Shown here: one piece after another, positions 44,663-56,059 of the stretch
Layout: the number at the start of each line of letters is the position of its first letter
How positions within the stretch are numbered: position 1 is the first letter of the stretch
Source of the DNA: Murdochiella vaginalis
GTDB lineage: Bacteria; Bacillota; Clostridia; Tissierellales; Peptoniphilaceae
NCBI RefSeq assembly: GCF_900119705.1
Contig: NZ_LT632322.1
Span: 186,001 to 250,000, forward strand
Length of the DNA: 64,000 nucleotides
Direction: 5' to 3'
The notes under the pieces: model-generated
The model's input: only the letters and a program-made list of their open reading frames with translations
What the model was told of the DNA's origin: nothing
Database searches by the model: none
Translations under genes and position numbers: made by a program

Positions 44663-45118
44663 ATGGTTGCCGAGCTTTATACCGTATTCGGAAGCGAATT
44701 GCTCAACTATTGCTGCATGATGTGCAGAAATATCGGCGATGCGCAAGATCTACTGCAGGAGACCTTCCTTAAGGCGCTCTCTTACCAAGATCTTTTGGAA
44801 GGCATGGAAACCAAACAGCGCCGAGCATGGCTCTATAAAGTGGCCCGAAACCTCTTTTATGACCAATGTCGCCGCCGAGCGGTAGAAAAAAAATATTCCC
44901 CTGCGCCCGATGTCGAGGAAGATACGACATATTCCGAGGCGGAGGTCGGCTTTCTGCTTTCCGTTTTGCCATCTGATTTATCAGAGCTGTTTATCAAGCG
45001 CTATCTTGAGGGCTATAACTCAAAAGAATTAGCGGAGCTATACGGTTGCTCCGCATCCGGTATTCGCGCGAAGCTTAGCCGCGCCAGAAAAATACTACGC
45101 GAAGAGTGTTCTCGATAG
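44663..45118 (+). CDS. ECF-like sigma-70 family factor
   Basis: The 151-residue protein has sigma region 2 (DAQDLLQETFLKALSYQDL, then AWLYKVARNLFYDQCRRR) and region 4 (LPSDLSELFIKRYLEGYNSKELAELYGCSASGIRAKLSRARKIL), the minimal ECF layout. It would direct RNA polymerase to a small regulon. AAAGGAGG precedes the ATG, which I prefer over an upstream in-frame ATG. The next gene, 28 bases downstream, is an uncharacterised Cys-starting protein and not a recognisable anti-sigma factor with a membrane segment. Confidence 0.9.
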   Translation: MVAELYTVFGSELLNYCCMMCRNIGDAQDLLQETFLKALSYQDLLEGMETKQRRAWLYKVARNLFYDQCRRRAVEKKYSPAPDVEEDTTYSEAEVGFLLSVLPSDLSELFIKRYLEGYNSKELAELYGCSASGIRAKLSRARKILREECSR

Positions 45119-45146
45119 CCATATTTCTACCAAAAAGGAGGATCAA

Positions 45147-46364
45147 ATGAAAAAGAAAATGATCAATTGTGCCATTTGTGACGCTCGAAATGTCTCGGAA
45201 GAATCCCTTACCGGTTATGATCAGATCATGATCAATGCCGCCATTATATTAACCACGGAACGTGCCAAACAACTATTGGATCGCTATCCGGTCGCACTGA
45301 ATGTAGCGAGTGTCACGATGCTGCCGGATAACGCGGATATCACCGCAAAAGTGGTCAACAATAAATTTACACTCGGACCGGATGCTGACGGAAAAGATTG
45401 CTTGTTGGTGGTAAACGGGAAGCTCACCTTAGAAAACGGGAGTTTGGCCGCTGCAGAAAGTTTTCAACAAATTATTGCTAACGGAACCGTCCTGATGCCC
45501 CGCAGCTTTAATGGAAAACTGCATCATTTGAAGAATAATGGAAAAATTATCTACTATCCAGATGGTGCGTCACTCCTAAATTCCACAACATCCATTGATG
45601 ATCTCTTTGTACAACGTGCACAAAACGACTTCTATTATTGTCTCGATACCTTGTTCTTCCTCGATACCTCTCTTAACACGGCCAGAATAGAAGAAAAAGA
45701 ACTTCGTTTTTCCGCTGAAAAAGTCGTGATTGCTGAGAGCCTGATGCCTGCTCTGTTGCCGCGGATTGAGGAAGAAACCAAAGTGATTCCTGTCCCGGAC
45801 GGAACCGTATTATTAGAGGACGACGTTGCGTTAAAACCGCGTACCATCAAAAAGTACGGCTCTAAGCTTTACGTTGACGGCGACATCACCATCAAGGATA
45901 AAGAAGCGCTGGATCGCTTAGAATATCTCTATGTAACCGGAGACGCGCGCGTCCTTAAGAGCTTGGAAGATGCCTTTCTTGATCAGTCCTTTGTTTATGA
46001 CGAGCTGAAGGTCATCGATCCGGAAATCGGCTACGTATCGGATAAAATATCGGCAAAAGTAGGGCCACAACTGCTTCGTAGCTATCCCAAGGGTGTGGTT
46101 GTGGAAGAATGTGCTGTGGTGAAACTTTCCCCTGATCTTTCTCCAGCAGACATTCTGAAGAATTTAACCATTCGCGATTGCGCTACCGTCAAATGTACAA
46201 AAGAGCAGGAGGAGGCGGTCGGCATGATTGCGGAAGATATCGCCTCCATTGATACGAACCAAGACAGCGAAGAGAAAAGCGGTCTCTTGGGTGGCGTCTT
46301 AGGAGAAGTTTTCCACGATCTCAAAGATACGCAATTGATCAATGCAGCAGAGTATACACTCTAA
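45147..46364 (+). CDS. Uncharacterised partner of the ECF sigma, solenoid-like
   Basis: The 405-residue protein has no signal or membrane segment. It opens MKKKMINCAICDARNVSEE with a CxxC pair, then YDQIMINAAIILTTERAKQL. The remainder has repeated short beta units rich in N, G and V (for example VVNNKFTLGPDADGKDCLLV), ordered like a beta-helix or polymer-forming domain. AAAAAGGAGG precedes the ATG, and the gene is 28 bases from the sigma factor. Candidate roles are a cytosolic anti-sigma factor or the main target of the sigma factor; neither is shown by motif. Confidence 0.75.
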   Translation: MKKKMINCAICDARNVSEESLTGYDQIMINAAIILTTERAKQLLDRYPVALNVASVTMLPDNADITAKVVNNKFTLGPDADGKDCLLVVNGKLTLENGSLAAAESFQQIIANGTVLMPRSFNGKLHHLKNNGKIIYYPDGASLLNSTTSIDDLFVQRAQNDFYYCLDTLFFLDTSLNTARIEEKELRFSAEKVVIAESLMPALLPRIEEETKVIPVPDGTVLLEDDVALKPRTIKKYGSKLYVDGDITIKDKEALDRLEYLYVTGDARVLKSLEDAFLDQSFVYDELKVIDPEIGYVSDKISAKVGPQLLRSYPKGVVVEECAVVKLSPDLSPADILKNLTIRDCATVKCTKEQEEAVGMIAEDIASIDTNQDSEEKSGLLGGVLGEVFHDLKDTQLINAAEYTL

Positions 46365-46380
46365 TCTTTCTTTAAAAAGA

Positions 46381-46429
46381 AAAAGGTGCTGCGTGCAAAC
46401 GTGAGGATCGTTCGCACGCAGCACCTTTT
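46381..46429. terminator. Strong bidirectional terminator
   Basis: Sixteen-base arms (AAAAGGTGCTGCGTGC and GCACGCAGCACCTTTT) enclose a 17-base loop and end in T-runs on both strands. It separates the rightward sigma/solenoid pair from the leftward NUDIX gene, whose stop is 42 bases beyond. Confidence 0.9.
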
Positions 46430-46470
46430 GCGTAAAAAGACCGTTTCGTGCTTTTGTCTCGTCAAATTAG

Positions 46471-47649
46471 TTAATCAAAATAGACTTTCCAATGCGGATC
46501 GTCTTTTGCCGCAAAGCATTGACGTATTGCGCGTTCATTCACACGGGCTTCACTGAGACGTGGCAATTCCTCCAGGCCGAAGAATCGGGCATCCGAGGTT
46601 TCCGCGTTCGGCTGAAAGCCTTCTTCGTCTGTGGGGATTTCCTCCGCGAGAACGTAAATTTTATAGATATCATAAGGCGTGACGTAGACGTAATCCTCTT
46701 TTGTGGGATCTTCTATGGCCACAACGGCTCTCGTGCGGACACGAAGGCCCGCCTCTTCCCAGACTTCTTTTTCCGCATTTTCCGCCAGCGTCAAACCGGC
46801 ATCACACCAACCGCCCGGAAGCGACCACGCATCTTTGGGGCGTTTTTCCTGCACCAAAAGAATTTGGTCTCCGCGAAATACCGCCACACGCACCTCCACA
46901 TTGGGAGTACGATACATCGACGATATCGGCGCAAAAAGGCCCAACACCTTGCGCGGGGAAATGCCTGTTTTTTCCGCCAGCATTTCATTGGCCAGTAAAG
47001 AAATTGCATCAAAGCGCTCTTTATCGAACGGGTCCTTTGTATAGGCCTGCCCCTGCTGCGCATAAAACTGCAGTTGCTTTGCCCAGGAGAGCCACGGCTC
47101 ATAACGATTCGCCCACTGTAAATGCGGATCCTTGGTCTTTACCGGGTCAAGAAAGCTCTCCAATTCCTGCCAGAAATAGACCAGACGCAAGCGCACCGGT
47201 TCCGACAGCGACGAGTCCGAACACAGCGACCACGACAGCGGAACCCATTTTGCATCTACGGTCTCGCCCTCTTGCAGGCGAATGTCTGCAAGGTCCACAT
47301 CGCGGTCCAGGAAAAACGCATGCATCCGGGCATTCTGCTCTCGTCTGGCGATAAGATTGCCCAAATACACTAATTCGTCTTCGGCCGCTTCAATCCCTGT
47401 CTCTTCCACGAGCTCACGAACCGCCGCCTGGCGAAGCGTTTCGCCTGCCTGCACAGCGCCGCCGGTATTTTCCCACTCGAGCGGATGGCTTTTGGTTTCT
47501 GCCCGACGGGTCAGCAAAAGCTCCCGCTTGCTGTTGATGGTAAAAACGCACACCAAATGCAAGTATGTTCCTTCGGGAATGGCCTGCCCGCGAATGTGTT
47601 TTCCGACATAACTGCCGTCGCTTATCCGGTAAAGATCCTGATATTCCAC
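46471..47649 (-). CDS. Double-NUDIX hydrolase fusion
   Basis: Two NUDIX modules are joined in 392 residues. The first (about 1-165) has GGAVQAGETLRQAAVRELVEETG, a full Nudix box, in an IPP-isomerase/YfcD-like setting (ISDGSYVGKHIRGQAIPEGTYLHL). The second starts with a NUDIX_N-type region (LSWAKQLQFYAQQGQAYTKDPFDKERFDAI) and has GGWCDAGLTLAENAEKEVWEEAGL. Its box lacks the usual first Glu (Leu here), as is common in that subfamily. The GTG start uses the AAAGGGTGA of the preceding sigma gene's end; it begins five bases after that stop. Likely nucleotide-diphosphate clean-up, perhaps in stress. Confidence 0.88.
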   Translation of the reverse strand: MEYQDLYRISDGSYVGKHIRGQAIPEGTYLHLVCVFTINSKRELLLTRRAETKSHPLEWENTGGAVQAGETLRQAAVRELVEETGIEAAEDELVYLGNLIARREQNARMHAFFLDRDVDLADIRLQEGETVDAKWVPLSWSLCSDSSLSEPVRLRLVYFWQELESFLDPVKTKDPHLQWANRYEPWLSWAKQLQFYAQQGQAYTKDPFDKERFDAISLLANEMLAEKTGISPRKVLGLFAPISSMYRTPNVEVRVAVFRGDQILLVQEKRPKDAWSLPGGWCDAGLTLAENAEKEVWEEAGLRVRTRAVVAIEDPTKEDYVYVTPYDIYKIYVLAEEIPTDEEGFQPNAETSDARFFGLEELPRLSEARVNERAIRQCFAAKDDPHWKVYFD

Positions 47650-47653
47650 AACA

Positions 47654-48460
47654 TCACCCTTTTTTCTTTCCGCTTTGCACGGGAACTTGCAATTCCTGAC
47701 GAAATTTTTTGATGATTTTCTTTTCAATGCGCGAAACGGTCATTTGACTGATTTCCAGCTCTTCCGCAATGGAAATTTGCGTGCGTTTCTCAAAATAGCG
47801 ATAGAGAAAAATGCGTTTTTCCAGGTCGTTGAGCGTTGCCGTCAGACGATCCACCACATCATTAAAGTCAATTTCATTGAAGCGATCGTCCTCTTCCCCA
47901 ATCAAATCGCCGAGGCTCATTTCCTGGTCATCCACGCCCGTATCCAGTGTTTTATCTAAGGACTGTGGCGCGTAGACTTTGGAGGCTTCCATGGCTTCCA
48001 ATACTTGCTCCGCGCTGACGCCCAGCCGTTCCGCCACCTCATCCACCGTCGGCTGACGCTGCATTTCCTGCGCAAGCGACAACCGGGCGAGATTCACCTT
48101 TTTTGACAACTCCTGAATGCGACGCGGAACACGAATGACCCATCCTTTATCCCGAAAATGACGCTTCAGCTCCCCGACAATGGTGGGCGTGGCAAAGCTG
48201 GAAAAGGCGAATCCTTTGGATACATCATAACGATCCACCGCAAAAATAAGCCCTAACGAAGCCACTTGCAGCAGATCATCGTATTCCATTCCGCGATTCA
48301 CGTATTTTTTCGCCAAAATTTCCGCAATATAAAGATGGTCGGTGATGATCTTTTCACGCAGTTTCGGATCGCGCGTTTCCGCGAGACGACGAAATTCTTC
48401 CCGTTCCTCGTCGAGTCTCGCTTTGCGCGAATCTTTGCTATTTTCTCGCTCGTTCGCCAT
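47654..48460 (-). CDS. Sigma-B/F/G-family RNA polymerase sigma factor
   Basis: The 268-residue protein has regions 2-4. Region 2 includes GMEYDDLLQVASLGLIFAVDRYD and GFAFSSFATPTIVGELKRHFRDKGWVIRVPRR. Region 4 is LEKRIFLYRYFEKRTQISIAEELEISQMTVSRIEKKIIKKF. The layout, with RsbV- and RsbW-like genes directly upstream, is that of SigB-type stress or SigF-type sporulation factors. No other sporulation gene is visible, so SigB-like stress control is more probable. The gene lies 11 bases after the RsbW-like gene. Confidence 0.92.
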   Translation of the reverse strand: MANERENSKDSRKARLDEEREEFRRLAETRDPKLREKIITDHLYIAEILAKKYVNRGMEYDDLLQVASLGLIFAVDRYDVSKGFAFSSFATPTIVGELKRHFRDKGWVIRVPRRIQELSKKVNLARLSLAQEMQRQPTVDEVAERLGVSAEQVLEAMEASKVYAPQSLDKTLDTGVDDQEMSLGDLIGEEDDRFNEIDFNDVVDRLTATLNDLEKRIFLYRYFEKRTQISIAEELEISQMTVSRIEKKIIKKFRQELQVPVQSGKKKG

Positions 48461-48471
48461 CCCTCATCCTC

Positions 48472-48807
48472 TCAGCGTAATTTGATTAACCGCAAAGTCT
48501 CGTCTTCTGTTTCTACGCCGTCCAAAAGCGTCTCCATAATCTGGCGATGCAGTAGATAGCCTTCTTCTTCCGTTTCCTCTCCGCCGGCACAGATTTCAAT
48601 CACCAGCCGGTCGCTCTCTTCTCGAAAACGGATCCGAATCACTTCATTGGAGGGCAAGAGATAATTCACCGCCTCGGAAACACAGACGCGTAAATCGTCA
48701 ATCGCTTCCATGTCAAACTGCATTTTTTGCGCAATGGATGCAGTCACCAGGCGCAATGTCGTCACATATTCCGCCTGCGAAGGAATGCATAATTCTACCG
48801 GGTTCAT
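48472..48807 (-). CDS. RsbW/SpoIIAB-like anti-sigma kinase
   Basis: The 111-residue protein is a GHKL-ATPase-like small domain. DDLRVCVSEAVNYLLPSNEVIRIRF near residue 37 corresponds to the N box (E-A-V-N). The C-terminal glycine motifs are weak (the ICAGGEETEEEGYLLHR segment). RsbW-type proteins bind their sigma factor and phosphorylate the RsbV antagonist. It is shorter than typical RsbW (about 140-160), so kinase activity may be weak. It starts one base after the rsbV stop. Confidence 0.82.
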   Translation of the reverse strand: MNPVELCIPSQAEYVTTLRLVTASIAQKMQFDMEAIDDLRVCVSEAVNYLLPSNEVIRIRFREESDRLVIEICAGGEETEEEGYLLHRQIMETLLDGVETEDETLRLIKLR

Positions 48808-48808
48808 C

Positions 48809-49117
48809 TCAATCCTCCAACTGAAAATCCTGATCTAATTCCGTGATCGTAAAGAGTTTTCTCACATTCGGCTTTGCCTTTCGAATCGTGATGGAATGGC
48901 CTGCCGGCTTCGTGTTCTTGAGAATGGAAATTAAGGCGCCGAGGCCGGTCGAATCCAGATAATCCAGTTCGGAAAGATCAAAGATAATGGGCGATGGGCT
49001 ATCCTGATATGCCTCCAACACCCTTGTTTTTAAAGTTGCCGCGCTGATAATGTCCAAATCGCCCTGCAAGGCGATTTCCAGCGCATCGCCATGCTCCAGT
49101 TGAATGTGAAATGCCAT
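48809..49117 (-). CDS. RsbV/SpoIIAA-like anti-anti-sigma factor (STAS domain)
   Basis: The 102-residue STAS protein contains IIFDLSELDYLDSTGLGALISIL near residue 46, with the regulatory serine/threonine of the D-S-T-G loop. In its unphosphorylated form it would bind the RsbW-like kinase and free the sigma factor. GGGAAGGGG precedes the ATG. It begins 20 bases after gyrA on the same strand, so the stress module may be read through from the gyrase operon. Confidence 0.92.
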   Translation of the reverse strand: MAFHIQLEHGDALEIALQGDLDIISAATLKTRVLEAYQDSPSPIIFDLSELDYLDSTGLGALISILKNTKPAGHSITIRKAKPNVRKLFTITELDQDFQLED

Positions 49118-49137
49118 CGTTCCCCTTCCCTTTCCGC

Positions 49138-51588
49138 TTAGGATTCGGCCGGATCCCAGTCGTCCATGTACTTGGCCACCGCCACGATCCGCTCTTCTTC
49201 CGATTTGACGTCTTTCAGCTTCACACCCTGAGTCGAACGACCCAGCGTACTGATTTTAGCCACTTCCAAACGAATGAGGTCGTTATTCTGCGACATCAGC
49301 AACACCTCATCCGCCTTATCCACCAACATGCCGGCAATAATGCTTCCGGTTTTCTTGGTCACCTTATAGGTTTTCAGGCCCTTGCCTCCACGGTTCTGCA
49401 GCGTGTAATGCTCGATCAGGGTCTTCTTGCCATAACCGTTTTCGCTGATGATGAGCACATACGGAAGGTCTTTGACCACATCCATATCGATGACTTCATC
49501 CTTCTTGCCCAGTGTGATGCCCTTTACGCCCATGGCGGAGCGACCCACACCGCGCACCGCCGCAAGCGACGTGCGGACGGACATACCCTCTTTTGTCACG
49601 ATGATAATTTCTCCGTCTCCCTTGGCAATACGCACGGCAACGAGTTCATCGTCTTCTGCAAGCGTAATGGCGCGAATACCGCTTGCGCGCACATTCGTAA
49701 AGTTCGATGTCGCCGTCTTCTTGAGTGTTCCCTTTTTCGTCATCATGACAAAATACTTATCTTTGGAAAGCGCCGCACTCTTCGGGAACATCGCCTCGAT
49801 CACTTCATTCGGCTCCAGTTGCAACAGATTGACAATGGCCTGTCCGCGCGATGTGCGTCCGCCTTCCGGAATGTTATATGCCGTTAAGGTGTAAAGTCTT
49901 CCCTGATTGGTGAAGAACTGAATCTCATCATGTGTCGATACGACGTAGAGATGGCGCACATAGTCGTCCTCTTTTGTCGTCATGCCGCGAATGCCTTTTC
50001 CGCCGCGCTGCTGCACTTTATACTCGTCCGCCGGCGTGCGCTTGATATAGCCGCGTTCCGTAAGCGAAATCACCACCGCTTCCTTCTCGATCAAGTCTTC
50101 AATGTCGATTTCTTCCGCTGCCGGCATAATCTTCGTGCGCCGTTCGTCCGCATATTTTTCTTTGATTTCCAGCAATTCCTGCTCAATCACGCCGAGCAGC
50201 ACGCGACGGCTGTTCAGAATTTCACGATAGTAGGCGATTTTCTGCAATAGCTCATTGTATTCCGCATCCAGCTTTTCGCGTTCCAAACCGGAAAGGCGTT
50301 TCAGACGCATGTCCAAAATCGCCTGCGACTGCAGATCATCCAGACCGAAGCGCTTCAGGAAAATGGCTTTAATCTCCGCATCATCATAGCTGGAACGGAT
50401 AATTTTAATGATCGCATCGATATTGTCCAACGCGATTCGTAAGCCCTCAATGATGTGCGCCCGTGCCTCCGCTTTCGCGAGATCAAAGCGCGTACGACGC
50501 GTCACCACCTCAATCTGATGCTCAATGTAATAGCGAATCAGATCTTTCATGGGCAATATGCGAGGACGACCGTTCACCAGCGCCAGGTTGATGATACCGA
50601 ACGTGGTTTCCATCGCCGTATATTTGAACAGGTTGTTCAGCACCACTTTGGGGATGGCGTCACGTTTCAGATCAATGACAATGCGCATTCCCGTGCGGTT
50701 GGAGTCATCGCGAATGCCAGAAATGCCGTCAATGCGCTTTTCCTTCACGAGATCGGCGATCTTGAGAATGAGTTTGGCTTTATTCACCTGATACGGAATT
50801 TCCGTGATCGTAATCCGATTGTGGCCGCGAACTTCATCCACGCGGGCCACGGCACGCAGTTTCAGGCGACCGCGTCCGGTTTCATAGGCTTCCTGAATGC
50901 CGGATTTTCCCATGATATGCGCACCGGTCGGAAAATCGGGGCCGGGCATAATGGCTAAAATGTCTTCCGTCGTCAGATCCGGATTATTCATGTAAGCAAT
51001 GCAGGCATCGATGGCTTCTCCCAGGTTGTGCGGTGCCATGTTCGTTGCCATACCGACGGCAATACCCGCGGAACCATTGACGATGAGATTCGGAAAACGC
51101 GCCGGCAATACCGTCGGTTCTTGCTCCTCTTCGTCAAAGTTGGGCTGAAAGTCCACCGTCTCCTTGTTAATGTCCCGAAGCATTTCTTGTGCCAGCTTGG
51201 TCATGCGTACCTCGGTATAACGCATGGCTGCAGCACCGTCGCCGTCGATGGAGCCATAGTTTCCTTGGCCGTCCGCCAGCATATAGCGCGTGTTAAAAGG
51301 CTGCGCTAAACGTACCACCGCGTCATAAATCGCCGAATCGCCATGGGGATGAAAACGACCCATAACATCGCCGACCAGACGGGCGGATTTTCGATACGGT
51401 TTATCCGGCGTCAATCCTAATTGGGCCATACCGTATAGGATGCGCCGATGCACCGGTTTTAAGCCGTCACGCACATCGGGCAACGCGCGGCCAACAATAA
51501 CCGACATGGAATAATCCAGATAGGAGCTTTTCATCTCCTCTTCCAGATCCGCATCCAATACGGTTTGTTTGGTAAACTCTTCTACCAT
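49138..51588 (-). CDS. gyrA: DNA gyrase subunit A
   Basis: The 816-residue protein has catalytic Tyr124 in [11 protein letters not shown], and the quinolone-determining segment [10 protein letters not shown] with wild-type-like Ser85 and Asp89. The gyrase-specific GyrA box QRGGKGI near residue 555 separates it from topoisomerase IV. It wraps, cuts and rejoins DNA for negative supercoiling. The ATG at 51588 with GGAG upstream is preferred over the GTG two codons before. It follows gyrB directly in the leftward oriC operon. Confidence 0.97.
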   Translation of the reverse strand: MVEEFTKQTVLDADLEEEMKSSYLDYSMSVIVGRALPDVRDGLKPVHRRILYGMAQLGLTPDKPYRKSARLVGDVMGRFHPHGDSAIYDAVVRLAQPFNTRYMLADGQGNYGSIDGDGAAAMRYTEVRMTKLAQEMLRDINKETVDFQPNFDEEEQEPTVLPARFPNLIVNGSAGIAVGMATNMAPHNLGEAIDACIAYMNNPDLTTEDILAIMPGPDFPTGAHIMGKSGIQEAYETGRGRLKLRAVARVDEVRGHNRITITEIPYQVNKAKLILKIADLVKEKRIDGISGIRDDSNRTGMRIVIDLKRDAIPKVVLNNLFKYTAMETTFGIINLALVNGRPRILPMKDLIRYYIEHQIEVVTRRTRFDLAKAEARAHIIEGLRIALDNIDAIIKIIRSSYDDAEIKAIFLKRFGLDDLQSQAILDMRLKRLSGLEREKLDAEYNELLQKIAYYREILNSRRVLLGVIEQELLEIKEKYADERRTKIMPAAEEIDIEDLIEKEAVVISLTERGYIKRTPADEYKVQQRGGKGIRGMTTKEDDYVRHLYVVSTHDEIQFFTNQGRLYTLTAYNIPEGGRTSRGQAIVNLLQLEPNEVIEAMFPKSAALSKDKYFVMMTKKGTLKKTATSNFTNVRASGIRAITLAEDDELVAVRIAKGDGEIIIVTKEGMSVRTSLAAVRGVGRSAMGVKGITLGKKDEVIDMDVVKDLPYVLIISENGYGKKTLIEHYTLQNRGGKGLKTYKVTKKTGSIIAGMLVDKADEVLLMSQNNDLIRLEVAKISTLGRSTQGVKLKDVKSEEERIVAVAKYMDDWDPAES

Positions 51589-51633
51589 ACTCACTCCTTC
51601 TCTATGTTTTGAGGCTTACGAGAAAATTTTCGC

Positions 51634-53628
<1,995 letters not shown>

Positions 53629-53661
53629 TCATTGATCAACTGTTTCTTATAAACACATGTC

Positions 53662-54744
53662 CTACGTTTGACACGTAATATGTCCATCCTGCACACGATA
53701 AAAGTGTGCCTCTTTTGCCTCGCGACGAAGAAAATCCGCCGCATTTGTCGTCACCAAACTCTGATAAGGACGAATCAGTTGCAATAACGCTTTCGCTCGT
53801 GGCTTGTCCAATTCGGAAAACACATCATCCAACAGCAACAATGGACGCAGACCATGGGTTGTTTCCCGTATTTTTAGCTCCGCTAATTTGCAGGAAAGTG
53901 TCAAGGTTCTTGCCTGTCCCTGTGAAGCGAAAAGCCTTGCGGGAAGTCCGTTAATCGTCATCTCCACTTCGTCACGATGAGGACCGATCTGTGTCGTTCG
54001 CATCTCCATATCCTGCGCTCGATTCTCTTCCAGCCGTTTTCGAAAGACTTCTTCCTCCTCCGCCCCGTTTGTCACATAGGTGAAGCGACAAGTTTCCCGT
54101 TTCCCGCTGAGCTGATGATGCAGCGAAATCGTCTCCTCTTCCCATTGTTTCACCATCGCACGTCGCTTCTTCACCAACGGAACCGCCGAAGAAACCAGTT
54201 CCTGATCATAACTCGCTAGCTGTTCCTCAAAGTACGATCCTTGCGTTTTTAGAAGCTGATTGCGCTGAAAAAGAGCTTTTTCATACCGTCGAAGAAGCGG
54301 ACGATAGGTCGGATCCGTCGAAAGTAATAACGAGTTGAGATACGATCGCCTCTCGGAAGGCGCCCCCTTCACCAATTCCAAATGTTCCGGCGCAAACAGC
54401 ACCACATCGAATTGCTCCGTCAGTTCCTCCGCACGATCCAGTTCTACTTCATTGATGCGACAACGCTTTCGATCCACCATGGAAAACTTGATTTCTACAT
54501 TCTTTTCACGTTCCTTTTGCAAGATACGTGCACGGATATAGGCCGAACGTTCTCCAAAACGGATCAATTTTTTATCTGTCGTTGTCTTAAAAGAAGATCC
54601 TTTGGCGGTGATATACACACTTTCCAGCAAATTCGTTTTTCCCTGTGCATTCGCTCCGTAAAAGACGTGGCATCCGGCAGAAAATGGTATTTTTTCATAT
54701 TCATAGTTGCGAAAATTAATCAATACCAATTCGAGAAGGCTCAC
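53662..54744 (-). CDS. recF: RecF recombination mediator
   Basis: The 360-residue ABC-like ATPase has Walker A GANAQGKTNLLES near residue 30 and Walker B LLLLDDVFSELD near residue 303. It helps load RecA at gaps and restart forks. GTG is the start, with AGGAGG ahead. It begins 39 bases after the dnaN stop; the small S4-domain gene (yaaA) often between dnaN and recF is absent here. Confidence 0.96.
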   Translation of the reverse strand: MSLLELVLINFRNYEYEKIPFSAGCHVFYGANAQGKTNLLESVYITAKGSSFKTTTDKKLIRFGERSAYIRARILQKEREKNVEIKFSMVDRKRCRINEVELDRAEELTEQFDVVLFAPEHLELVKGAPSERRSYLNSLLLSTDPTYRPLLRRYEKALFQRNQLLKTQGSYFEEQLASYDQELVSSAVPLVKKRRAMVKQWEEETISLHHQLSGKRETCRFTYVTNGAEEEEVFRKRLEENRAQDMEMRTTQIGPHRDEVEMTINGLPARLFASQGQARTLTLSCKLAELKIRETTHGLRPLLLLDDVFSELDKPRAKALLQLIRPYQSLVTTNAADFLRREAKEAHFYRVQDGHITCQT

Positions 54745-54783
54745 TTCTTCCTCCTTCCGCTTTCTTTGCCGAACGCCTCTTCT

Positions 54784-55893
54784 TTACTGTCCGGCAATGC
54801 GCACCGGTAACACAAGATAGAGGTACGATTCTTCCTCTTCTGTAGGACGAATAATCATCGGATTTAACGTACCGTTCAAGGCCAGCGTAATGCGCTCGCT
54901 TTGCAGGGCACGCACGCCATCCAACAAATACTTCGCATTAAAAGCGATGCAGCAATTTTCCCCCTTACAATCCACGTCTACAAATTCATCGACATGCCCT
55001 AATTCCGAATTGGATTCAATGTGCAGTCCCTCTTCCTGAAAATCCAATTTAATCAGATGTGCACGTTCCCCTTGTGTCAGAAGGGAAGCGCGTTCAATCG
55101 CATCCCGAAACGCCTGCCGGTCAACGATGACGGTCGACTTCTTTTCATCGGAAATAATTTCTTCGTAATTGATGAAATTCTTATCAATCAGGCGAGAATA
55201 GAGTTTGAGTAAACCACTTTCAAAGTAAATATGACCGGGAACCGAACGAATCACCGTGTTTTCTTCCGGCTGAAGCAAACGCGACAGTTCAATCATGCAA
55301 CGCTTCGGAACGATCATCGATTCTTCAAACACTTCCTGATGCGCATCCAAAGCAATATCTCGCACAGCCAGGCGATAGCCGTCAAGCGTAACCAAACGCA
55401 CATTTTCCGGACGACGTTCATAGAAAATGCCCGTCAAGGCGATTTTGGATTCGTCAAGCGACGTTGCAAACTCCGTTTCGGTGATAGCTTGCGCCAAGAC
55501 ATCGTTCGCAATCACGGTCATGCGCTCGCTATTCACTTCCGGAACCTCCGGAAAATCCGAAGCACTTGGCACCTGTAGATCGAAATGACTTTCCGCGCAG
55601 CGAATCTTCAGCACCCCGCGATTTTCCTCTACCGTAGCCATGGCACCGGGAAGTTTACGGAAAATATTGCCGATCATTGCGGAGGCTGCCACCATGACAC
55701 CTTCTTCCAGTACCTTGCAGGGCATGGATGTTTGAATCGTCAACTCCAAATCGGTAGCGGTGAGTGTTAGGGTTTCGCCATATGCCTCAAAACGGATGCA
55801 TTCCAAGATCGGCATGGTTGTACGCGTGGAAATGGCTCGTTGACATTGTCCGATGAGTTTAACCAACTCACTTGGCAACACTTGAATTTTCAT
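54784..55893 (-). CDS. dnaN: DNA polymerase III beta sliding clamp
   Basis: The 369-residue protein has the three repeated clamp domains, beginning MKIQVLPSELVKLIGQCQRAISTRTTMPILECI and ending YLVLPVRI near the C terminus. The ATG at 55893 with GGGAGGAG upstream is chosen; a longer open frame is rejected because it reads through a DnaA-box region. It encircles DNA and tethers polymerase. It lies between dnaA and recF, separated from dnaA by 166 bases with origin sequences. Confidence 0.97.
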   Translation of the reverse strand: MKIQVLPSELVKLIGQCQRAISTRTTMPILECIRFEAYGETLTLTATDLELTIQTSMPCKVLEEGVMVAASAMIGNIFRKLPGAMATVEENRGVLKIRCAESHFDLQVPSASDFPEVPEVNSERMTVIANDVLAQAITETEFATSLDESKIALTGIFYERRPENVRLVTLDGYRLAVRDIALDAHQEVFEESMIVPKRCMIELSRLLQPEENTVIRSVPGHIYFESGLLKLYSRLIDKNFINYEEIISDEKKSTVIVDRQAFRDAIERASLLTQGERAHLIKLDFQEEGLHIESNSELGHVDEFVDVDCKGENCCIAFNAKYLLDGVRALQSERITLALNGTLNPMIIRPTEEEESYLYLVLPVRIAGQ

Positions 55894-56059
55894 CTCTGCT
55901 CCTCCCTTATAGTAGTAATACGTTAGTAGCATTAGTAGTAGGGCTTGTGTATTCTGTGGAAAAGAGGATCTCCTTTCGACAGGATCTTCTCTATCCTTTG
56001 GGACAGATTTTGTGGATAAGATTATTTTCCTCGTTTTCCTTCCACAGCTGTCCACTTTC
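55894..56059. other. dnaA-dnaN spacer with DnaA boxes
   Basis: A consensus box TGTGGATAA lies at 56011-56019 and a near-match TGTGGAAAA at 55955-55963, with AT-rich tracts. It also holds the dnaN leader. Boxes on both sides of dnaA point to a bipartite origin of the Bacillus type. Confidence 0.65.
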
